Below are positions 33,119 through 45,096 of a stretch of DNA of 45,096 nt, in pieces; the first letter of the stretch is position 1; the number at the start of each line of letters is the position of its first letter. This DNA is from Anaerolineales bacterium (GTDB taxonomy: Bacteria > Chloroflexota > Anaerolineae > Anaerolineales > UBA11579). The notes beneath the pieces were generated by a model. That model was not told the DNA's origin. It saw only the letters and a list, made by a program, of their open reading frames with translations, and searched no databases. A program made the position numbers and the translations under genes. The DNA lies in contig JAHCII010000017.1 in the NCBI GenBank assembly GCA_026129305.1, positions 1 to 45,096 on the forward strand, in the 5' to 3' direction.

Positions 33119-33124
33119 TATACT
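33119..33124 (+). promoter_or_regulatory. Predicted -10 box of rpsB-tsf
   Basis: TATACT, predicting a start near 33131, exactly where the first leader hairpin begins. Confidence 0.5.
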
Positions 33125-33130
33125 TGCTTC

Positions 33131-33276
33131 GCGCTCGCATTCGCGGGCGCGTTGCTTGCACAGCCTTGGCTGCGCAGACAACATCTTGCACGCTTCTGGA
33201 CCCGGCAATGCGTGCCCGTATGACGGGCGATTGCTGGGGGTGAAGGAAGCGGAAGTTAACGCAAAAGGAGTTCCCC
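33131..33276 (+). promoter_or_regulatory. Structured 5' leader of rpsB, candidate autoregulatory RNA
   Basis: Three hairpins can be drawn. One is at 33131-33150 (GCGCTCGC with GCGGGCGC, one U-G pair). A small one is at 33161-33172 (CAGCC/GGCTG). A long two-part stem at 33201-33238 pairs CCCGGCAAT with ATTGCTGGG (one G-U) around an inner GCCCGT/ACGGGC stem. The ribosome site AAAGGAG follows. No coding sequence is seen in this stretch. Other bacteria autoregulate rpsB through S2 binding to the leader, so this is a plausible S2 site. Confidence 0.5.
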
Positions 33277-34269
33277 ATGGCCGCGATTGATATGAAGGCC
33301 CTTCTTGAAGCGGGTGTGCACTTCGGGCACCGCACCCAGAAATGGGACCCGCGCATGAAGCCGTACATCTTCACCGAACGCAACGGCATCCACATCATTG
33401 ACCTGCAGCAGACCGCCAAGTCGCTGGAAGACGGCTACAACCGTGTACGCGAGGCGGTCGCCAAAGGCGGCACTATCCTCTTCGTGGGCACCAAACGCCA
33501 GGCGCAGGAAACGATCGAGGCCGAGGCGCAGCGCGCCGGCATGCCCTACGTCACCGTGCGCTGGCTGGGCGGCATGTTGACCAACTGGCAGACCATGCGC
33601 CAGCGCATCACCGAACTGGATCGCCTGGACCGCCAGCGCCTGGAACCCCAAGCCACCGGCCTGACCAAGAAGGAACTGCTGACCGACAGCCGCACCGCTG
33701 AGAAGCTGGAAGAGCGCTTCGGCGGCATCCGCAACATGACGCGCGTACCGGACATGCTCTTTGTAGTGGACGTTAACCGCGAAGAGACGGCGGTGCGCGA
33801 AGCCAACATCCTTGGCATTCCCGTGCTGGGCCTGGTGGACACCAACTGCAACCCCAGCGTGATCGACCATGTGATCCCCTCCAACGACGACGCCATTCGC
33901 GCCATCAAGCTGATGGTGGCCTACATCGCCGACGCAGTGATCGAGGGCAAAGCCCTGCGCAGTGACAAGCAGGAAGGCGAAGTGGAGAAACCCGCCGCCA
34001 ATGCCCGCCGCCGCAAAGCGGACGCCCCCACCGAAGAGCTGAGCGACGAAGAGCTGTTGGGCGCCGCCACGCTGGCCAAGGTGGCTGAAGAGCAGGCCAA
34101 GGAAGAAGCCGAGGTGGCCGCCAAAGCCGCCAAGGAAGCGGAGAAGGCCGCCAAGGCGGCTGAAGCGGCTGAGGCTGCCAAAGCGGCCGAAGAGGCAGCC
34201 AGCGAAGAAGGCGGCGAAACCGCTGAAGCGGCTGAGGCTGAAAGCGCGAGCGAAGAAGAGGAAAACTAA
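33277..34269 (+). CDS. rpsB: 30S ribosomal protein S2 with Ala/Glu-rich C-terminal extension, 330 aa
   Basis: Small-subunit protein needed for translation initiation. Family motifs: [71 protein letters not shown] and [27 protein letters not shown]. The conserved core ends near residue 230. The last 90 or so residues are a low-complexity tail rich in Ala, Glu and Lys ([20 protein letters not shown]), probably a long charged helix, while typical S2 is 230-260 aa. A strong AAAGGAG precedes the ATG. tsf follows after 3 nt. Confidence 0.97.
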   Translation: MAAIDMKALLEAGVHFGHRTQKWDPRMKPYIFTERNGIHIIDLQQTAKSLEDGYNRVREAVAKGGTILFVGTKRQAQETIEAEAQRAGMPYVTVRWLGGMLTNWQTMRQRITELDRLDRQRLEPQATGLTKKELLTDSRTAEKLEERFGGIRNMTRVPDMLFVVDVNREETAVREANILGIPVLGLVDTNCNPSVIDHVIPSNDDAIRAIKLMVAYIADAVIEGKALRSDKQEGEVEKPAANARRRKADAPTEELSDEELLGAATLAKVAEEQAKEEAEVAAKAAKEAEKAAKAAEAAEAAKAAEEAASEEGGETAEAAEAESASEEEEN

Positions 34270-34272
34270 AGC

Positions 34273-38589
<4,317 letters not shown>

Positions 38590-38755
38590 GCAGTTAACTT
38601 CTCCAAACGCAGGCGCAATAATAGCACACTTGTTTTATATATTTTGACCGTATTTCAGGAAAACGCGACCAAACCGGGCCACATTCTACTCGCTGGCCGG
38701 AGTTAAAGACAAAGAAGTGAGTGTGATATAGTAGATTGACATTGAGGTCTGTGGA

Positions 38756-39925
38756 ATGCCAATCAACCTTTCGCTGTTGTTCCAACTCACTTTTCAACAG
38801 TTCTTCAAATCCCAACAAGATCAACTCAAACTCTCAGCCCGGCGGCGCGGCGCCATGCTGCTCTGGTATCTGGTGATCCCCGTTCACCAGCTGCTGACCC
38901 TGATCTGCTATTACCTCGACGAAATCCTCTTTCCCGCCTACCGCCAGCAAGAGATCAAAGCCCCGGTGTTCATCGTGGGCAACTTCCGCAGCGGCTCCAC
39001 GCTGCTACAGCGCCTGCTGGCCAAGGACGACCAGTTCACCAGCATGAATGTGGCCGAAATTTACATTGCGCCCACCATCACCCAGCGCAAGTTCTGGGGC
39101 GTGCTGGACTTTTTCGACCGCACTTTGCTGGGCGGCCGCGGCCGCCGCTACCTGATGACGCGTGACCGGCGCTGGCTGGATAGCATCCAAATGCACAAGG
39201 TGGGGCTGTTCACACCGGATGAGGACGAGGGCCTGCTGATCACCATCTGGGCCACCATGTTCTTGCAGTTCGTCTTCCCGGTGGACAACCTGCCGCCCTA
39301 CGACCGTTTTGACGAAGAGATCCCGGCCCAGGAACGGCAGCGCATAATGGGCTTTTACCGCGCCATCATCCGCCGCCATCTCTACTACACCGGCGGAGAC
39401 AAGATCTACCTGGCCAAAAGCCCGGCGCATACTGGGCGCATCGAGAGCCTGCGGGAATTCTTCCCGGATGCGCGCATCATTTACCTGGCGCGCGATCCAC
39501 TGGAACTGGTGCCCTCGGCACTCAGCTTCTTCGAATACATCTGGGACTATATGGGGCTGCCAGACGCCGCCAAGCACATGCAGGCCGCCATGCTGGAGCA
39601 GATCAGGTATTGGTATCTTTACCCGATGGAACGCTTCCGGCATATGTCACATGACAGCTATTTCATTTTGTATTACAACGACCTGATCGCCGACATTCCG
39701 GCCGCAGTGGATGCGCTGTACCAGTGGATGCGCAGCTCATTGAGTGACGCTTTCCGCGTCGAAGTGGAGCAGACCGTGGTGGAGCATTTGGAGTTCCACA
39801 GCGATAACGTATACAGCCTGGAAGGCCAGGGGCTGAGCAGCGAACAGATCGCCAAAGAATTCGCAGAGGTCTACCAGCTCTTCCAGTTTGAACGCCACGC
39901 GGAGCTTATTCCCGTAGCGCATTAG
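38756..39925 (+). CDS. Sulfotransferase-family protein, 389 aa
   Basis: PAPS-dependent sulfotransferase fold. The 5'-phosphosulfate loop is VFIVGNFRSGSTLLQRLLAKD (near residue 65-85). The 3'-phosphate site is IIYLARDPLELVPSALSFF with the expected Arg and Ser (near 240-258). The first 45 residues include a hydrophobic stretch (GAMLLWYLVIPVHQLLTLICYYL) that could anchor or dock the protein on a membrane. The acceptor is unknown; a lipid or glycan is plausible because of the hydrophobic N-terminus and the neighbouring lgt gene (inference). A GAGG site 8 nt before the ATG supports the start. It is followed by lgt after 18 nt. Confidence 0.85.
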   Translation: MPINLSLLFQLTFQQFFKSQQDQLKLSARRRGAMLLWYLVIPVHQLLTLICYYLDEILFPAYRQQEIKAPVFIVGNFRSGSTLLQRLLAKDDQFTSMNVAEIYIAPTITQRKFWGVLDFFDRTLLGGRGRRYLMTRDRRWLDSIQMHKVGLFTPDEDEGLLITIWATMFLQFVFPVDNLPPYDRFDEEIPAQERQRIMGFYRAIIRRHLYYTGGDKIYLAKSPAHTGRIESLREFFPDARIIYLARDPLELVPSALSFFEYIWDYMGLPDAAKHMQAAMLEQIRYWYLYPMERFRHMSHDSYFILYYNDLIADIPAAVDALYQWMRSSLSDAFRVEVEQTVVEHLEFHSDNVYSLEGQGLSSEQIAKEFAEVYQLFQFERHAELIPVAH

Positions 39926-39943
39926 TCCATACAAAGGGTTCTC

Positions 39944-40804
39944 GTGATCGATCCTGTGATTTTTTCTACCCAAATTTTTGGTATCAACATTGCTTTGCAT
40001 TGGTACGGCGTCCTGGCCATGCTAGGCGTCATGGTTGGCGCCAACATCGCCGCCCGCGGCATCCAGCAGCGCGGCGGCGACGGCGAGAAGATGTGGGATG
40101 TGCTGGTTTGGCTGGCGATTGCCGGCGTGGTCGGGGCGCGCCTTTGGTATGTGATCAATCACATCCTGGGCGGCGGCCGCTATTTTCTGGAAGACCCCAC
40201 CCGCATTCTGCGCATCACGGAGGGCGGCCTGCACATTTATGGCGCCATCATCGCCGGCGGCATCGTGGCCTACCTGTATTTCCGCAAGATCGGCTTCGAC
40301 TTCCTGCTGTTTCTCGACTCGGTGGCCCCCGGCCTGCTGGTGGGCCAGGCGATCGGGCGGATCGCCAACTTCATCAACCAGGAACTGTACGGCCCGCCTA
40401 CGGACCTACCCTGGGGCATCCCCATCTCCGCCAGTCACCGGCAGGCGCCTTGGAATGACCTGGCCGCCTACCCGGAGGAAAGCACCCGCTTTCACCCCAC
40501 TTTTGCTTACGAGTTGATCTGGAACCTGATCGGCGCTGGCGCGCTGCTATGGCTAAGCAAGCGCTTTGCCAAGCAGCTCAAGCCCGGCGTGATATTCGGC
40601 CTGTGGTTGGTGTGGGCTGGCTTGGGCCGCTTCTGGGTGGAGATCTTCCGCCCGGACCAGCCGCGCATCCCCGGCACGGACCTGAGCTATTCCCGCTTGA
40701 TCGCCGGGCTGATGGCTGTGGCCGGCATGCTGTATGTGCTGGCGCGCTACGGCAAGATCAAGCTGCCGTTCGTCTCCACCAAACCCGAAAAGTACAAGCG
40801 CTAA
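39944..40804 (+). CDS. lgt: Prolipoprotein diacylglyceryl transferase, 286 aa
   Basis: Transfers diacylglycerol from phosphatidylglycerol to the lipobox Cys of prolipoproteins, the first step for the many lipoproteins in this window. About seven hydrophobic segments. Motifs: LHWYGVLAMLGVMVG, ITEGGLHIYGAIIAGGI (HGGL-like loop), GQAIGRIANFINQELYGPPTDLPWG with the conserved Arg and Asn, HPTFAYELIWNL, and a C-terminal GLWLVWAGLGRFWVEIFRPDQ. The start is a GTG with an AAAGGG site upstream. The aldo/keto reductase begins 1 nt after the stop. Confidence 0.95.
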   Translation: MIDPVIFSTQIFGINIALHWYGVLAMLGVMVGANIAARGIQQRGGDGEKMWDVLVWLAIAGVVGARLWYVINHILGGGRYFLEDPTRILRITEGGLHIYGAIIAGGIVAYLYFRKIGFDFLLFLDSVAPGLLVGQAIGRIANFINQELYGPPTDLPWGIPISASHRQAPWNDLAAYPEESTRFHPTFAYELIWNLIGAGALLWLSKRFAKQLKPGVIFGLWLVWAGLGRFWVEIFRPDQPRIPGTDLSYSRLIAGLMAVAGMLYVLARYGKIKLPFVSTKPEKYKR

Positions 40805-40805
40805 G

Positions 40806-41777
40806 ATGGAATATCGCGACTTTGGCAGCCGCGGCCTGCGGGTCAGCGAGATCGGCCACGGCCTGTGGGGCATGGGCGATTGGAAGGATTCTGAAGACGC
40901 CCAGTCGCTGGAGGCACTGGAGCTGTCCTTATCGCTCGGCTGCAATTTTTATGACACCGCCTGGATCTACGGCAGCGGCCACAGCGAGCAGCTGCTGGGC
41001 CAGCTGCTGCGCAACCACCCCGGCGAAAAGATCGTAGTGGCCACCAAGGTGCCGCCCAAGAACCGCAAGTGGCCGGCCAACCCGCAGGACGCACTGGAAG
41101 ACACTTTCCCCAGCGAACACATTATCGAGTACACCAAGCGCAGCTTGGAGAACCTGGGCATCGACTGCATTGATATTCAGCAACTGCATGTCTGGGATGA
41201 CCATTGGGCCGCCCACCCTTCCTGGCAAGAGGCCGCCCAGCGCCTCAAGGAAGAGGGCCTGATTCGCCAATTTGGGCTGAGCCTGAACCGCTGGGAGCCG
41301 TGGAACGGCTTGCAGGCCATCCGCACTGGCGCAGTGGACAGCGTCCAGGTGATCTACAACATCTTTGACCAGGCACCGGAGGACGAGCTCTTCCCGCTCT
41401 GCCAACAGATGGGCGTGGGCGTGATCGCCCGCGTGCCGCTGGACGAAGGCGGGCTGAGCGGCAAGCTGACCGAGGACACGCGCTTTGCGGCCGACGACTG
41501 GCGCAGCGGCTACTTTGGCCCGGAGAACCTGGCCGAAACGGTGTCCCGCGCCGAGGCCTTGAAAACTTTGCTGCCCGCCGGCATAAGCCTGGCGGAGCTG
41601 GCGATGCGTTTTTCGATCTCACATGCCGCGGTGAGCACGTCCATCCCCGGCATGCGCAAGCCGCAGCATGTGCGCCAAAACATAGCGGTCAGCGATGGGC
41701 AGGCGCTGCCCGGTGAGCTTCTGGAAGCCTTGCGTCATCACCGCTGGGACCGCAAAGTAGCCCCCTGGTCTGATTAG
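40806..41777 (+). CDS. Aldo/keto reductase, 323 aa
   Basis: NADPH-dependent oxidoreductase with a TIM-barrel. The tetrad can be placed: Asp in NFYDTAWIYG, Tyr a few residues later (YGSGHSE), Lys in VVATKVPPKN and His in IQQLHVWD. The C-terminal part has the cofactor pattern (SHAAVSTSIPGMRKPQHVRQN). The N-terminus MEYRDFGSRGLRVSEIGHGLWGMG is typical. The ATG at 40806 comes 1 nt after the lgt stop, so it is translated as part of sulfotransferase-lgt-reductase. The substrate is unknown. Confidence 0.92.
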   Translation: MEYRDFGSRGLRVSEIGHGLWGMGDWKDSEDAQSLEALELSLSLGCNFYDTAWIYGSGHSEQLLGQLLRNHPGEKIVVATKVPPKNRKWPANPQDALEDTFPSEHIIEYTKRSLENLGIDCIDIQQLHVWDDHWAAHPSWQEAAQRLKEEGLIRQFGLSLNRWEPWNGLQAIRTGAVDSVQVIYNIFDQAPEDELFPLCQQMGVGVIARVPLDEGGLSGKLTEDTRFAADDWRSGYFGPENLAETVSRAEALKTLLPAGISLAELAMRFSISHAAVSTSIPGMRKPQHVRQNIAVSDGQALPGELLEALRHHRWDRKVAPWSD

Positions 41778-41780
41778 AAA

Positions 41781-42353
41781 TTACGGGGTCGGGGTGTCTT
41801 GCTGCGCAGCCAGCAGGTCCAACTGGGCCGCCGTGTAGGGAGTCTCTTCGGGCACGCACCAAATCAATACCAGGGCAAAATCGCCCAGTTCCAGGCCGGC
41901 CGGGATCGGGTAGCTTTGTTCGCCTGAGCTGGCCTGCAAGACGCCCAAATCCACCGCGCCAGCCATATCCATCGCATTCAATTCCTCGAGTTCATCTTCC
42001 TCGACCAGATAGACATGCAAATCAGGGCCGTCCTGCACTTCGAAGTCATCCAGATGCAGCACACGCTGGCCATCCTCCGCTTGGTAGACAGCAGCGACCC
42101 CTTTGCCCTGATAGGCCACCTGATAGAAGCTACCCTCGGCAATCAGCGTGCCCTGCATGGACTGCGCAGGCTCGGTGGACTGCACCGTAGGCGAAGGCGG
42201 CAGTGGAGTATAGGTGGGCAAATAGGCCAGCGTAGGGTAACCGCCGGTGGCCAACTCCGCGACGAACAGCGGCGCCATAAAATAAAACGTGGAAGAAAAA
42301 CCCAGCAGGGCAATGCCCAGGATGGCCAGGCGAATCATAGGATGCTTCAACAT
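41781..42353 (-). CDS. Membrane-anchored DM13-domain protein, 190 aa
   Basis: An N-terminal hydrophobic helix (about residues 7-33) without a lipobox, a Pro/Thr linker, then a DM13 domain (about 66-170): LIAEGSFYQVAYQGKGVAAVYQ, LHLDDFEVQDGPDLHVYLV, DLGVLQASSGEQSYPIP and FALVLIWCVPEET with the conserved Cys. DM13 domains were proposed to work in extracellular redox or protein hydroxylation with cytochrome-like partners, but the biochemical role is unsettled. It stands alone here. TATAAT ends 8 nt before the ATG. Confidence 0.82.
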   Translation of the reverse strand: MLKHPMIRLAILGIALLGFSSTFYFMAPLFVAELATGGYPTLAYLPTYTPLPPSPTVQSTEPAQSMQGTLIAEGSFYQVAYQGKGVAAVYQAEDGQRVLHLDDFEVQDGPDLHVYLVEEDELEELNAMDMAGAVDLGVLQASSGEQSYPIPAGLELGDFALVLIWCVPEETPYTAAQLDLLAAQQDTPTP

Positions 42354-42361
42354 GGACCTAA

Positions 42362-42367
42362 ATTATA
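42362..42367 (-). promoter_or_regulatory. -10 box of the DM13 gene, nearly leaderless
   Basis: TATAAT on the minus strand, 8 nt before the ATG at 42353, predicting a 2-nt leader. It lies in the 50-nt gap after the comEC stop. Confidence 0.5.
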
Positions 42368-42403
42368 GCCAGGCGAGACCGGCACAGGGTTAGAGGAGGA
42401 TAA

Positions 42404-44673
42404 TTAACGGCCGCGGTCCAACCATATCTGGCTGCCATCTGTGCGTAGACGCAGCCAGCCGGCGGCGGCCGTGTTGTAACTGGGATAAGCCAGCGCCTCC
42501 ACAGCTTCTGTGCTCCACACCAGCTGCGGTGAGATGGCTTGCAGCCACTGCGGCGGGTTGAGGCCGGCAAATCCGCCGTCCGCCAGCAGCAGCAAGTGCG
42601 CCGGCGGAACGCCGCTGGTTTGCAGTTCCTCCAGCAGATCGAAATCCAAGCCGAGGGGCAGCAAAGCCGAAAAACCCTTGTAGCTCAAATACAAGACGGC
42701 TCCACGCGGCCCGCGCGCCAGCACCTGCAGGCGGCCGCCATCGCCCAGATCCCAATAGTCACCGGGCTGCAATTCCGTCACCGGCAGGCCGTGTTCTTCT
42801 GCCAGGGCTTGCAGGCCGCGGGCGGCGCTGCCACTCGCGCTCAGGCCCAGCTGGCTGGGCAGCAGACGCGGCAGGACAGCGGCCAAGGCCCCGCTTTGCT
42901 CGCGGCGGCCGCCGGCTACCACCAGCCAGTCCAGGCGCTGGCCGGGTGGCAGTTCGTGACGCAGTTCTGCCGCCAGAGCCGCCGGGCTGGCGCCGCCATG
43001 GATCAGCAGGTGACGGCCTTGCGGCGTGCGCAGCAGCAAAGCCTCGCCCGGCACATCCAACAAAGTCAGTGTCAGCAGCCCATCGGGAGCCGCCAGAGCT
43101 GCGCTCCAGACCCACAGCGTCACGGCGGCCAAGGCCGCCAAGCCCAACTCACGCCGTGGCTGCCACTGGCGCAGGCCAGTCCATAGGGTCTGCCGCTGGC
43201 TGTAGGCCAGCAGGCCGGCATAGTACAGCCCGACCACGCCGAGGCCCACGGGGACTGCCGGCGCTGCATACGGCAGGCTGGCAAATCCTTCCGAGAGGCG
43301 AATGGAATAGGTGGCCAAGCCCCACACAAAGAAAGCCAGTACCTGACCCAACGGCAGCCACAACAGCCCCAACAGCAGCGAAGCGCCGCCCAGGATCATC
43401 AGGACCGGCTGAAAAGGCAGCACCAGCACATTGGCCGGCAGCGAATACAACGACAAGCGCCCAAAGTGATACAGCAGCAGCGGCAGGGTGGTGACCTGGG
43501 CCGCCAGGGTGAGCAGCACATAGTCATTCAACGGGCCTTTGACGCGCTGCAGCCTGGCCCGAGACAGGCGCGACTGCAACACCGCCTGCAGCCAATTGTT
43601 CAGCGGCTGCGCATAGAGGATCAGCCCCAGCGTGGCAGCCGCAGACAGCTGAAAGCTGACATCCCAAACCACGTGCGGGTTCAGCAGGGCCATCAGCCCG
43701 GCGGCAACCGCCAGCGAATTCAGCGCATAGGCTTGCCGCCCGGTGCGCAAAGCCAGCAGCCCCAACAAGCCCATCAGCGCCGCGCGCAGCACGGCCGCGT
43801 CGGCGCCCACCAACAAGGTGTAGGCGCCGATCGCCAGAGCAGCCAAAGCGACCCCGCGCCGCTGGCCCAGCCAGCGGCTGAACCCGCTGAGGAAAATGCC
43901 GGCGATGATGCTGATGTTGAAGCCTGAGATGGCGATGATGTGGCGCGTGCCGCTGGTGTTGAAGGCTTCCTTCATGGCCGTGCTCAGGCCGCTCTCGTCG
44001 CCCAACAGGATCCCCGCCAACAGTGCGGCCTCCTGCGCCGGATAAAGCTGGTAAAGCACATCCGCCCCGCGCCCGCGCAGGCCATACAAAGCCGCCCAGA
44101 AGGGATGCCCCTGCCCGCCTTCCAGGCGTTCCACAGCAGGAAAAGCCATTAGTGAATAGACACCTGAACGGGCCAGGTAATCTCGGTAAGAGAAGTCTTC
44201 GTCGTCGCTTGGCGTACGCAGCTGGCCCCACAGGCGCACCCGGTCCCCATATCTCAGCTGGGCGTCAAAACTGGTCTGCACCAGTAGCTGGCCTTGCACC
44301 GCTCGGCTTTCAGCGCCCTGCACCAACTGCTCAGCGGCGAGGCGCACTTCCAGATGCGTCTGGCGCGCTTCCGGCGGGGCGCTGACCACACCCTGCACAT
44401 ACACCCAGCCGCCGCGGTCATTGTAACTGGCCAGGTCCCCCGGGCCAAAAGTGGGCTGGGCCGCCTGGTAGCGCGCCGCAGGGCGGCCAGCGCCAGCAGC
44501 CCCAGCGCAGCCACACGGCGGCGCAAAACCCAGGCCGCCGCGCCCGCCCCGGCAGCCAGCAGCAGCCACAGCCCGCTGGGCAGCGCCGGCAGGGCGCCTG
44601 CCAGGGCAATGCCGGCCAGAAAGGCCAGCGAGCCCCAGATTAGCGGCAATTGGGTCAGGGATGTGAGAGACAT
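42404..44673 (-). CDS. comEC: ComEC/Rec2 DNA-uptake channel, frameshifted near its N-terminus (about 756 aa if repaired)
   Basis: Membrane channel that brings single-stranded DNA into the cytoplasm. The start MSLTSLTQLPLIWGSLAFLAGIA with two hydrophobic helices is in one frame to about 44480; the rest (RYQAAQPTFGPGDLASYNDRG onward) is in another, so one base is missing at about 44471-44482. Next come the DUF4131-like OB part (VYVQGVVSAPP, VRLWGQLRTP, DYLARSGVYS) and the Competence domain (LAGILLGDESGLSTAMKEAFNTSGTRHIIAISGFN and many helices). The C-terminal domain resembles the metallo-beta-lactamase-like part but lacks its HxHxDH residues. A TATAAT box precedes the ATG by 19 nt. It lies downstream of the 5S gene on the same strand. 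Confidence 0.85.
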
Positions 44674-44692
44674 CGATTTCCCACTTGCCGAC

Positions 44693-44698
44693 ATTATA
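44693..44698 (-). promoter_or_regulatory. Predicted -10 box of comEC
   Basis: TATAAT on the minus strand, predicting a start near 44686. It overlaps a more upstream ATG (44694), which argues for the ATG at 44673 as the real start. Confidence 0.5.
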
Positions 44699-44737
44699 CT
44701 CACGCACAGGACGGGCACTGGCGCCTTACAGAATCCA

Positions 44738-44762
44738 AAGAGCCGGCTATTCGCCGGCTCTT
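44738..44762 (-). terminator. Hairpin terminator of the rRNA operon
   Basis: Ten-bp stem AAGAGCCGGC/GCCGGCTCTT with a 5-nt loop, located just beyond the 3' end of the 5S rRNA in its direction. The T-run is short (CTCTTTGG), so termination strength is uncertain. Confidence 0.7.
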
Positions 44763-44782
44763 GTTGGTTAAAATGAAAAGTC

Positions 44783-44900
44783 CCTTGGCAATGACCTACT
44801 CTCCCAGGGGGCTGCCCCCCAAGTACCATCGGCGCTAGCGAGCTTAACTTCCGGGTTCGAGATGGGACCGGGTGTACCCTCGCCGCTCAGATCACCAAGA
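44783..44900 (-). rRNA. rrf: 5S ribosomal RNA
   Basis: The minus strand reads through the universal 5S features: GGTCCCATCTCGAACCCGGAAG (loop C region), AAGCTCGCTAGCGCCGATGG and GGGAGAGTAGGTC near the 3' end. The ends CTTGGTGAT and ATTGCCAAG pair as the terminal helix. The size of about 117 nt fits. Confidence 0.94.
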
Positions 44901-45032
44901 GACTTAACAAACTAAGTCTGGACCTGCGTTGTATGGCAGTATCTACCGCCTACAGCGCAAAGTCGCTGATTGGACTAAATAGACGATCCGGGTTGATAAA
45001 GTTGCACGGAAAATCTCCAAGTTCTCCACATT
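44901..45032 (-). other. 23S-5S internal transcribed spacer without tRNA
   Basis: About 132 nt between the 23S 3' end and the 5S gene. A 6-bp inverted repeat (GACTTA/TAAGTC, 44901-44918) borders the 5S end and may take part in processing. No tRNA cloverleaf was seen. Confidence 0.7.
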
Positions 45033-45096
45033 ACCGATTAAGCCCTCGACCATTAGTACAGCTTAGCTCCACACATTGCTGCGCTTCCACTTGCTG
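45033..45096 (-). rRNA. rrl: 23S ribosomal RNA, 3' end only
   Basis: The minus strand matches the conserved 23S end: GCGCAGCAATGTGTGGAGC, then TAAGCTGTACTAATGGTCG and GGGCTTAATCGG. In E. coli the same place reads GCTAACCGGTACTAATGAAC. The gene continues beyond the right edge. Confidence 0.93.

Noticed and set aside
34000..34260. Repeat-rich end of rpsB considered as a DNA repeat array or CRISPR-like structure
   Set aside because: The repetition is a codon-level Ala/Glu/Lys bias without regular spacers; no CRISPR repeats exist in the window.
44673..44694. Upstream ATG (44694) as comEC start
   Set aside because: It lies within the predicted -10 box, so it would not be inside the transcript; the ATG at 44673 opens directly into the first hydrophobic helix.
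44901..45032. tRNA gene in the 23S-5S spacer
   Set aside because: No T-loop GGTTCGAATC-type sequence and no matching acceptor arms were found; only a 6-bp inverted repeat is present.

Overview
This is a GC-rich (clearly above 60% by eye), gene-dense bacterial chromosome segment with no phage, IS or CRISPR signature. Gene content and style suggest a Chloroflexota bacterium, probably Anaerolineae-like. The pointers are LysM/M23 lipoproteins with Pro/Thr-rich linkers, many GAF/PAS histidine kinases, an FtcD fusion, a DM13 protein and a DUF554 protein. This assignment is an inference from protein style, not from a phylogeny.

Layout. 1-2.5 kb (minus): prfA-prmC-tsaC, a translation-termination and tRNA-modification operon cut by the left edge. 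2.8-5.9 kb: an SbcC/Rad50 ATPase without SbcD, and a divergent OsmC-type protein. 5.9-12.0 kb: an envelope island with three paralogous LysM + M23A-type metallopeptidase lipoproteins on the minus strand, interrupted by a plus-strand pair (a small lipoprotein and an SGNH-like lipoprotein). 12.1-15.8 kb (plus): FtcD fusion, CapA-like lipoprotein, dCTP deaminase. 15.8-18.2 kb (minus): comEA-thrC-thrB. 18.2-20.7 kb: DUF554 membrane protein, a DsbA-like anchored oxidoreductase, and a double GNAT protein. 20.7-28.3 kb (minus): a large signal-transduction cluster of two histidine kinases, an OmpR-type regulator, a 98-aa unknown, a tandem-HTH XRE regulator, an 18-bp palindrome, a phytochrome-type kinase, and a REC-PAS-GAF-GAF-HD-GYP protein split by a one-base frameshift. 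28.4-35.7 kb: gyrA, a 70-aa membrane protein, birA, an orphan iron-type binding lipoprotein, and rpsB-tsf-pyrH behind a structured leader. 35.7-42.4 kb: uvrA, a sulfotransferase, lgt, an aldo/keto reductase and a DM13 protein. 42.4-45.1 kb (minus): comEC (frameshifted, with a degenerate metallo-beta-lactamase-like tail), 5S rRNA and the 3' end of 23S rRNA.

Cross-cutting signals. Ten genes have a TATAAT-like hexamer 6-9 nt before the start codon, which predicts leaderless or almost leaderless mRNAs. Other genes carry ordinary Shine-Dalgarno sites. Four convergent gene pairs overlap at their stop codons, leaving no room for a terminator. Two long genes each lack one base, which could be real decay, recoding or sequencing error.

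Functional links: prfA and prmC encode a release factor and its Gln methylase; comEA and comEC both belong to DNA uptake; lgt serves the many lipoproteins here; the kinases, regulators and HD-GYP protein form a phosphorelay and cyclic-di-GMP module. No single locus is a proven new system. The strongest candidates for new biology are the signalling cluster with its palindrome and the triplicated LysM-M23A lipoproteins.
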